Shown here in pieces: positions 1-5,140 of a stretch of 6,436 nucleotides of DNA. The notes beneath the pieces were generated by a model. That model did no database searches and had not been told where the DNA came from. It saw nothing but the letters and a program-made list of their open reading frames with translations. The stretch is from a bacterium. GTDB taxonomy: Bacteria; Desulfobacterota_D; UBA1144. Each line of letters begins with the position of its first letter. Position 1 is the stretch's first letter. A program made the position numbers and the translations under genes. The stretch lies in assembly GCA_002697665.2 (NCBI GenBank), contig NZXA02000008.1, positions 82,493 to 88,928 on the forward strand. Reading direction: 5' to 3'.

Positions 1-785
1 TTTCATCGGATAGAATTTCAGCTTATGACGCAGTTTTGCCATCGGGTATATTAGCAAAAGGAGAAGTGTTAACAAAGTTATCAAAGTTTTGGTTTTCTCT
101 GACTCAGGAAATTGTACAAAATCATTTTATAACTGAAAAAGTTAATGAAATGTATCCTGTCCTTAATGATGAAATTGATCAAGTAATGGGTAGATCAATG
201 GTAGTAAAAAAGGCAAAACCTTTACCTATAGAATGTATAGTCAGAGGATACATCACTGGATCAGGCTGGTCAGAATATAAAAAACAAGGAACAGTCTGCG
301 GGCTTAAACTGAATGAAGGTTTAATTGAATCGGAAAAGTTAGAAGAGCCAATTTTTACGCCTTCTACAAAAGCTGAACAAGGTGAGCATGACGAAAATAT
401 AAGTTTTGAAAAATGTTCAGAGATTGTTGGTGAAGAAATAGCAAACAAAGTTAAAGATCTATCAATAGCAATATACTCTAAAGCTCGAAATTATGCTGAG
501 TCTAAAGGTATTTTGATAGCAGACACAAAGTTTGAGTTTGGACTACTTGAGAGTGGTGAAATAATTTTAATTGATGAAGTTTTGACTCCAGATTCTTCCA
601 GATTTTGGCCAAAATCATTATATGAGGCTGGAAGAGGTCAGCAAAGTTATGATAAGCAATTTGTTCGTGACTATTTGACTTCAATTGGTTGGGATAAAAA
701 ACCACCTGCTCCTGAGCTCCCTAACGATATTTCAAATAAGACAACAGAAAAGTATATTGAAGTATTGGACCTTCTAACCAGTTGA
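1..785 (+). CDS. purC: Phosphoribosylaminoimidazole-succinocarboxamide synthase (SAICAR synthetase), 5'-truncated by window edge
   Basis: Cytosolic enzyme of de novo purine synthesis that joins CAIR and aspartate using ATP to give SAICAR. The frame is open from base 3, giving 260 visible residues that begin SSDRISAYDAVLP. This is the start-proximal nucleotide-binding segment of the family, so about 35 N-terminal residues lie outside the window, judged against remembered yeast Ade1 (about 306 aa). The TTG at 36 is an internal Leu, not the start. Visible family motifs in order are PIECIVRGYITGSG, IFTPSTKAEQGEHDENIS, IADTKFEFG (second family signature), DEVLTPDSSRFWP and SYDKQFVRDYL. The long inserts and the STKAEQGEHDENIS stretch mark the long Ade1-like form (about 300 aa) rather than the short form of about 240 aa found in E. 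coli. Its TGA overlaps the TTG start of the exchanger gene downstream. The function is essentially certain; only the missing N-terminus is unseen. Confidence 0.97.
   Translation, partial: SSDRISAYDAVLPSGILAKGEVLTKLSKFWFSLTQEIVQNHFITEKVNEMYPVLNDEIDQVMGRSMVVKKAKPLPIECIVRGYITGSGWSEYKKQGTVCGLKLNEGLIESEKLEEPIFTPSTKAEQGEHDENISFEKCSEIVGEEIANKVKDLSIAIYSKARNYAESKGILIADTKFEFGLLESGEIILIDEVLTPDSSRFWPKSLYEAGRGQQSYDKQFVRDYLTSIGWDKKPPAPELPNDISNKTTEKYIEVLDLLTS
782..785 (+). other. TTGA stop/start overlap, purC to exchanger
   Basis: TTG (782-784) starts the exchanger and TGA (783-785) ends purC. No clear Shine-Dalgarno sequence is visible in the last bases of purC, so initiation probably depends on ribosomes finishing purC (inference). 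In the exchanger frame a stop at 758-760 limits any upstream extension. The next ATG, at residue 43, would cut into the alpha-1 motif, so TTG is the best start. Confidence 0.75.
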
Positions 786-1708
786 TTTTTACACTTTTTT
801 TTAGTTTTATTGCCTATGCTGTATTACTTTGGGCTGGCGCAAGTGCTTTAGTTTCAGGCTCAGTAAAACTTTCGAAAAAAATCGGACTATCAGATTTTTT
901 TATAGGAATGACAGTCATTGCAATAGGGACATCTCTACCAGAATTTTTTGTTTTATTTAAATCTGCCTATATAGAGAATTATTCAAATAATTTAATCTAT
1001 GGAACAATACTTGGAAGCAATATGGCGAATACATGTCTAATTCTTGGTCTCACCTTTTTATTAAGTTTTAAAAAAGAATTTAAATATAAATTACAGAATT
1101 TAAATTTTAAATATCTACTAATTATATTTTCGACATTTTTATTTTGCTTTTTTTCATTTGGTATAATAAATTCGACATTAATATGTCTAATGATCATTTC
1201 GTGCTCCACAATATTTTATTTTTCCGCAAATTTTAATGATTCAGCCAAGATTGATAATAATTTATCGAATTTTTTGATTATCATTTGTTTAGTTTTTGGG
1301 CCCGTTGCTATATGGTTTGCCGCTGATGGGATTACAATGACTGGCCTTAAAATAATTGAACAAGTGGGTCTTTCCAGTGCCCTTGTAGGAAGTATCTTTT
1401 TGGCCTTGAGTACATCTTTTCCAGAAATTGTAGCTTGTTTAATATCTTTGTTTAAATATGGAAAAAATGATTTTGTATTAGGAAATATTATTGGAAGCAA
1501 TATTGCCAATTTCACTATATTTTCCATCATTAATTTGTTATTCGTAATACCATTGCCAAGTTTCGCAATGTCCTCATTGATTTTAATCTTGATCGCCGAA
1601 ATAATATTATTTTCTTTCATATTGATATTTAGTAAAAGAAAATCAGTTCCTAATTATTGTGGAATATTTTTACTTTTGCTTTATATTATCTTTGTATTTA
1701 AAGTATGA
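782..1708 (+). CDS. CaCA-family sodium/calcium exchanger (YrbG-like), integral membrane protein
   Basis: A 308-residue inner-membrane protein made almost entirely of hydrophobic helices (about ten expected for the family), predicted to swap Na+ for Ca2+ across the membrane. It shows the two inverted alpha repeats of the CaCA superfamily. Alpha-1 has GTSLPE at residues 49-54 and GSNMAN at 78-83; alpha-2 has STSFPE at 210-215 and GSNIAN at 238-243. Glu54 and Glu215 match the paired ion-binding glutamates of the archaeal exchanger NCX_Mj (E54 and E213, from memory). Thr50/Ser51 and Thr211/Ser212 are also kept. Oddities are Ser instead of the usual Gly opening the second motif and Asn243 where NCX_Mj has Asp. 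The length is close to E. coli YrbG (about 325 aa). It sits between purC and phoH with overlaps at both ends. Ion specificity and physiological direction cannot be read from the sequence. Confidence 0.93.
   Translation: MIFTLFFSFIAYAVLLWAGASALVSGSVKLSKKIGLSDFFIGMTVIAIGTSLPEFFVLFKSAYIENYSNNLIYGTILGSNMANTCLILGLTFLLSFKKEFKYKLQNLNFKYLLIIFSTFLFCFFSFGIINSTLICLMIISCSTIFYFSANFNDSAKIDNNLSNFLIIICLVFGPVAIWFAADGITMTGLKIIEQVGLSSALVGSIFLALSTSFPEIVACLISLFKYGKNDFVLGNIIGSNIANFTIFSIINLLFVIPLPSFAMSSLILILIAEIILFSFILIFSKRKSVPNYCGIFLLLLYIIFVFKV
1011..1503 (+). repeat. Internal duplication trace in the exchanger gene (GSN motif copies)
   Basis: The 13-base string ttggaagcaatat occurs at 1011-1023 and again at 1491-1503, exactly 480 bases (160 codons) apart and in the same frame. 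It encodes the GSN part of GSNMAN and GSNIAN in the two alpha repeats. This reflects the ancient internal duplication of the CaCA fold, with codons kept or converged; it is not a mobile repeat. Confidence 0.7.
1705..1708 (+). other. ATGA stop/start overlap, exchanger to phoH
   Basis: ATG (1705-1707) starts phoH inside the TGA (1706-1708) that ends the exchanger, a classic translational-coupling junction. The bases upstream offer only a weak AAAG as a Shine-Dalgarno sequence, which favours reinitiation over independent initiation (inference). Confidence 0.8.
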
Positions 1709-2661
1709 ATGTTATATTAGAACCAGTTACAGATGAAGTAATAAAATTTGATGATAATAACTCTTTTAATACCCTTATAGGTGTTGAAAATAGAAACTTA
1801 AAATTTATTTCGAAACTATATAACTTAAAAATTGATTCACGAGGTAATGAGCTTCATTTTAGTGGGCTTAAGGGATCAGTTAATTTATCAATCAAGCTTG
1901 TGAAAAGTTTTTATAAAATTATTCAAAAAGGTTACGTGCCTAACTTAAGTGATTTTGAGTTAGGATCTAAAATAATTAGTAATAATTCACATAGTATTGA
2001 AGAAATTTTTTTAGATACAATTTGTTTATCTACTGATAAAGGAACGATAGCGCCTAAAAGCATAAATCAGAAAATATATATCGATTCAATTAGAAAAAGT
2101 GATGTTGTATTTGGTATTGGTCCCGCAGGAACAGGAAAAACATATTTGGCTGTTGCAATGGCGGTCTCATATCTAAATCTAAAAAAAGTTAAAAAAATTG
2201 TATTAACAAGACCTGCTGTCGAAGCAGGAGAAAAGCTAGGATTTTTACCCGGGGATCTCAGTGAAAAAGTTGATCCTTACTTAAAACCACTGTTTGATGC
2301 ATTAAATGATATGATTGATTCAGATAGAATTAATAGAATGATTGATAAATCTATAATTGAGATTGCTCCTTTAGCTTTTATGAGAGGTAGAACGCTAAAT
2401 GATGCTTTTATAATTTTAGATGAAGCTCAAAACACAACTACAACTCAAATGAAAATGTTCCTAACTAGGTTTGGCTTCAATTCAAAGGTTATCGTAACTG
2501 GTGATACAACACAGGTTGATCTAGATAAAAATATTAAATCTGGTCTAGTTGAAAGTATATCGTTATTGAAAAATATTAGTGGAATTGGTTTTGTAAATTT
2601 TAACGGTAATGACATTGTTCGCCATCCATTAGTAAAAGAAATTTTAGAAGCTTATAAATAA
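1705..2661 (+). CDS. phoH: PhoH-family P-loop ATPase (YbeZ/PhoL-like)
   Basis: A 318-residue cytosolic ATPase of the PhoH family. The first 120 or so residues form the less conserved N-terminal region typical of YbeZ-type members. The ATPase core then shows Walker A GPAGTGKT at 139-146, TRPAVEAGEKLGFLPGDL just after residue 165, FMRGRTLNDAFI before Walker B, Walker B FIILDEAQN at 235-243, and a TGDTTQVDL motif from 265. All catalytic motifs look intact. Family members are linked to RNA metabolism and ribosome quality, and YbeZ is reported to work with the endonuclease YbeY; the exact role remains unsettled. In many Proteobacteria ybeY follows directly, but here the next gene is purA on the opposite strand. 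phoH is therefore last in the rightward operon. Its stop codon lies inside the purA reading frame. Family assignment is firm; cellular role is inferred. Confidence 0.96.
   Translation: MNVILEPVTDEVIKFDDNNSFNTLIGVENRNLKFISKLYNLKIDSRGNELHFSGLKGSVNLSIKLVKSFYKIIQKGYVPNLSDFELGSKIISNNSHSIEEIFLDTICLSTDKGTIAPKSINQKIYIDSIRKSDVVFGIGPAGTGKTYLAVAMAVSYLNLKKVKKIVLTRPAVEAGEKLGFLPGDLSEKVDPYLKPLFDALNDMIDSDRINRMIDKSIIEIAPLAFMRGRTLNDAFIILDEAQNTTTTQMKMFLTRFGFNSKVIVTGDTTQVDLDKNIKSGLVESISLLKNISGIGFVNFNGNDIVRHPLVKEILEAYK
2652..2661. other. Convergent 10-base overlap of phoH and purA ends
   Basis: The phoH stop TAA (2659-2661, plus strand) and the purA stop TAA (2654-2652, minus strand) enclose ten shared bases. 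The surrounding sequence has no GC-rich hairpin followed by a T run on either strand. Transcripts from both sides are therefore likely to extend into the opposing gene, unless they end by Rho or by collision (inference). Confidence 0.85.
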
Positions 2662-3929
2662 ATTACCTGTTCACGCTCTGGACCGATAGAGATCATTGAT
2701 ACTTTAACATTTAAGAATTTTTCAATGTACTTTATAAATGATTGTAGGCTTGATGGTAATTTTTTATTTTTAAGATCCTCATTATTCCATGCTTTAAAAG
2801 TTTTATATATAGGTTCAACATGATCAATAATATTGTTATCCATGGGAAATTTCTTAAATTTTTGAGATTTATACTTATATCCAACACAAACATTTATGTT
2901 GTTGAACATTGATAAAATATCAACTTTTGTCAATATTATCTCATCTAAACCACATATTTCTACAGAATGCTTAAGGGCAATTAAATCTAGCCACCCGCAT
3001 CTTCTGGGTCTACCCGTTGTTGCTCCATACTCATCACCGAACTCTCTCAAGGCCAAGCCTTCATCATCAATCATTTCAGTGGGAAATGGACCATGTCCAA
3101 CTCTTGTTGCGTAAGCTTTTGAGATACCAATGGATTTACCAAATTTTTTATAGGGGACACCAGTGCCAGAAGAAGCATTTGAAGATATAGTGGAAGAAGA
3201 AGTTACAAAAGGATAGGTACCAAAATCAATGTCTAACATAACTCCTTGCGCTCCTTCAAATAGAATGCTTTTACCTTGATTTACAGATTTATTCAAAAAA
3301 TCTTCAGTGTTTACTATAAATTCTTTCAAAAATTTAAACCTTTTCATTAAATCGTCGACTAGTGTATTGATGCTTATCTTTTTTTGATTAAATACTAATG
3401 AAAGAATTTTATTTTTTTCTTTCAATGTCATTTTAAGTTTATCCTTCAATATTTTCTTATTTGATAAATCAATAAATCTAATTCCCTGTCTCGATATCTT
3501 GTCTTCATAACAAGGTCCAATGCCCCTGCCAGTAGTTCCGATTGCATTCTTACCTTTTATTATTTCACGACCTATATCAATCAGTTTATGAAATGGCAAT
3601 ATTAAATGTGCTAACTCACTAATTTTAAGATTTTTCCCTGTGACCTTATATCCTTTTTTTCTTAAGGCTTTAATTTCATCTACAATTATATCTGGATCAA
3701 TAACAGCTCCATTTCCAATAACAGAAATTTTTCCATTTCTTAATACTCCAGAAGGTATATGATGCAAAACAATTTTTTTATTTTTTATAATAATAGTATG
3801 GCCCGCATTGCTGCCGCCTTGGAATCGAGAAACTATATCAAATTTTTCAGATAAAAGATCAATAATTCTTCCCTTTCCTTCATCACCCCATTGCGCACCT
3901 ACTACCACCAGATTTTTATTCTTATTCAA
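2652..3929 (-). CDS. purA: Adenylosuccinate synthetase
   Basis: Cytosolic GTP-dependent enzyme that joins IMP and aspartate to make adenylosuccinate, the committed step to AMP. It has 425 residues, close to E. coli PurA (about 432). The N-terminal loop GAQWGDEGKG lies at 11-20 and QGGSNAGHT at 37-45. Asp16 and His44 match the catalytic Asp13 and His41 of E. coli. GTTGRGIGP is at 131-139, the Arg-rich substrate loop TTGRPRRCGWLDL at 304-316, and a KVDILS guanine-contact motif and SIGPEREQVI close the C-terminus. All key residues are present. The start is TTG, directly following the hisZ stop; no ATG lies before the conserved N-terminal loop, and GAGGAAG stands 8 bases upstream. It is the last gene of the serA-hisZ-purA set and overlaps phoH at its end. 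Confidence 0.98.
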   Translation of the reverse strand: MNKNKNLVVVGAQWGDEGKGRIIDLLSEKFDIVSRFQGGSNAGHTIIIKNKKIVLHHIPSGVLRNGKISVIGNGAVIDPDIIVDEIKALRKKGYKVTGKNLKISELAHLILPFHKLIDIGREIIKGKNAIGTTGRGIGPCYEDKISRQGIRFIDLSNKKILKDKLKMTLKEKNKILSLVFNQKKISINTLVDDLMKRFKFLKEFIVNTEDFLNKSVNQGKSILFEGAQGVMLDIDFGTYPFVTSSSTISSNASSGTGVPYKKFGKSIGISKAYATRVGHGPFPTEMIDDEGLALREFGDEYGATTGRPRRCGWLDLIALKHSVEICGLDEIILTKVDILSMFNNINVCVGYKYKSQKFKKFPMDNNIIDHVEPIYKTFKAWNNEDLKNKKLPSSLQSFIKYIEKFLNVKVSMISIGPEREQVIYL

Positions 3930-5138
3930 TTAAATTTCTTCCTCAATAAATTCTTTAAACGATTTAAACTTTGCAAGTTTTTTCATTTTGCTATCATATA
4001 AATTTATTTCCTTTGATTTGCTAATTTTAACAATAATTTGTTGAAAATTATTAGGTAATTTTTTATTAGAAAATCTAGTAATAAAACCTTGATTCACGAG
4101 GAAATCTCTAATCTGAAAAGATTCAGAAATTGATGCATTAGAATCTATGATTATAAGCGCTGTTGGACGTGCTAAGTCGTCAACCTTAATATGTTTAACC
4201 AAGGTTAACAAGTTTAATCCAAATCCTATTGCGGGAATGCTTGACCCATACTTATTAAATAAGTTGTTATATCTTCCTCCATTTAAAAGAGTTGATTTGA
4301 TTTTAGGGACATTTATTTCAAAGGTGATATTGGAATAATATTGAAAATCTTTTACATCTAAAAAATCAATTATGCATTTAGTTTCCGGGTTAATTTTAAC
4401 CAATTCCCCACTAATTATTTTTAAGTTCTTAATTTCTTTTGATATATTTGATGGAAGATAAGAATCCTTTGGTATTTTATTTTTTGTAAATGGTATAACT
4501 ATAGATTTTATAAAATTTCTCTCCTTTTTTGGGACAGAAACATCATTTGAAATTTTAAAAATTTCAGAAAAATTTTTTTTGTAAAATAGATCTCTAATTT
4601 TTTCATTAGATTTTTTCAATTTAGATAAAATAAAATTTACTATTAATGATGAACTCAAAGTTATGACTTGATTGGAAAAACCCATTTTTTTTATTAAAGA
4701 AGATGCTAATTGAATAATTTCAATATCATTCAAAATCCCTTCGGTTCCAATAGATTCACAGCCTAATTGAAAAAATTCTCGTGAGTCAGAATTTTTATTT
4801 ATTTTATTCCTTACAACTCTTTCTGCATAAGATAATCTAATTGGCAAATTGGACAAAGAATAATTGGAATTAACAAATCTTGCTATCTGTGGTGTTATAT
4901 CTGATTTTATACCTAAAATTTCGCCACTAAGGGGGTCTATTAATTTTAAGATATTTTTGCTATCACTTTCTGCAGAATCTGAAGTTAAAGACTCAATATT
5001 CTCTATAATGGGTGTATAAATTTTATTGAATCCCCAGCTTTCCGTCTCTTGAAAGAAAATCTGGTTAATATAATCAAACTTTCTTACTATCTCAGCTGTG
5101 TAGTCTCTAATTCCTGGGGGTAAGGGGATACTTTTCAT
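3930..5138 (-). CDS. hisZ: ATP phosphoribosyltransferase regulatory subunit
   Basis: A 402-residue paralogue of histidyl-tRNA synthetase that, in the family, assembles with a short HisG to form the first enzyme of histidine synthesis (ATP + PRPP to phosphoribosyl-ATP) and carries feedback control. The N-terminal LPPGIRDY is at 6-13, the HisZ-typical LIDPLSGEILGIKSDITPQ begins at residue 66, a motif-2-like REFFQLGCESIG at 120-131, and GGRYNNL at 287-293. The synthetase-specific RGLDYYTG is replaced by VKDFQYYSNI, and the motif-3 arginine of histidyl-tRNA synthetase is absent (IGFGLNLLTL), as expected for a non-catalytic regulator. This separates it from hisS. The start ATG overlaps the serA stop by one base (TAATG), with only a weak ribosome site. 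The protein is rich in Lys, Asn and Ile, and its middle part (about 150-270) is poorly conserved by eye. A short-form hisG should exist elsewhere in the genome. Confidence 0.93.
   Translation of the reverse strand: MKSIPLPPGIRDYTAEIVRKFDYINQIFFQETESWGFNKIYTPIIENIESLTSDSAESDSKNILKLIDPLSGEILGIKSDITPQIARFVNSNYSLSNLPIRLSYAERVVRNKINKNSDSREFFQLGCESIGTEGILNDIEIIQLASSLIKKMGFSNQVITLSSSLIVNFILSKLKKSNEKIRDLFYKKNFSEIFKISNDVSVPKKERNFIKSIVIPFTKNKIPKDSYLPSNISKEIKNLKIISGELVKINPETKCIIDFLDVKDFQYYSNITFEINVPKIKSTLLNGGRYNNLFNKYGSSIPAIGFGLNLLTLVKHIKVDDLARPTALIIIDSNASISESFQIRDFLVNQGFITRFSNKKLPNNFQQIIVKISKSKEINLYDSKMKKLAKFKSFKEFIEEEI
3938..3944 (-). promoter_or_regulatory. Shine-Dalgarno sequence for the purA TTG start
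   Basis: Read on the minus strand, GAGGAAG lies inside the last codons of hisZ and ends 8 bases before the TTG at 3929. This supports TTG as the real purA start and allows initiation partly independent of hisZ translation. Spacing is at the long side if only GAGG pairs (11 bases). Confidence 0.5.
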
Positions 5139-5140
5139 TA
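5136..5140 (-). other. TAATG stop/start overlap, serA to hisZ
   Basis: On the minus strand the serA stop TAA (5140-5138) shares its last A with the hisZ start ATG (5138-5136). The upstream bases are AT-rich without a clear Shine-Dalgarno sequence, so hisZ translation is probably coupled to serA (inference). Confidence 0.8.

Noticed and set aside
36..38. TTG as the purC start
   Set aside because: The frame continues upstream to the window edge with the conserved SSDRISAYDA segment, so this is an internal Leu codon.
179..448. Open frame of 89 codons on the minus strand inside purC, and another at 502-705
   Set aside because: Both lie opposite a strongly conserved PurC frame and show no recognisable domain; they are antisense shadows.
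997..1620. Minus-strand open frames of 70 and 134 codons (997-1209 and 1216-1620) inside the exchanger gene
   Set aside because: They mirror the hydrophobic exchanger frame, have no ribosome site or family motif, and are explained by base composition.
2822..2842. Small AT inverted repeat (caataatattg) in the purA 3' region as a terminator
   Set aside because: It has no loop, no GC-rich stem and no following T run, and lies within conserved-length purA coding sequence.
2896..3114. Plus-strand open frame inside purA, plus similar ones at 4147-4338 (hisZ) and 5901-6134 (serA)
   Set aside because: Each is opposite conserved catalytic regions of a clear enzyme and encodes nothing recognisable.
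3930..5138. Reading hisZ as histidyl-tRNA synthetase (hisS)
   Set aside because: The RGLDYYTG motif and the motif-3 Arg are missing, while the DPLSGEILGIKSDITPQ region is typical of HisZ.
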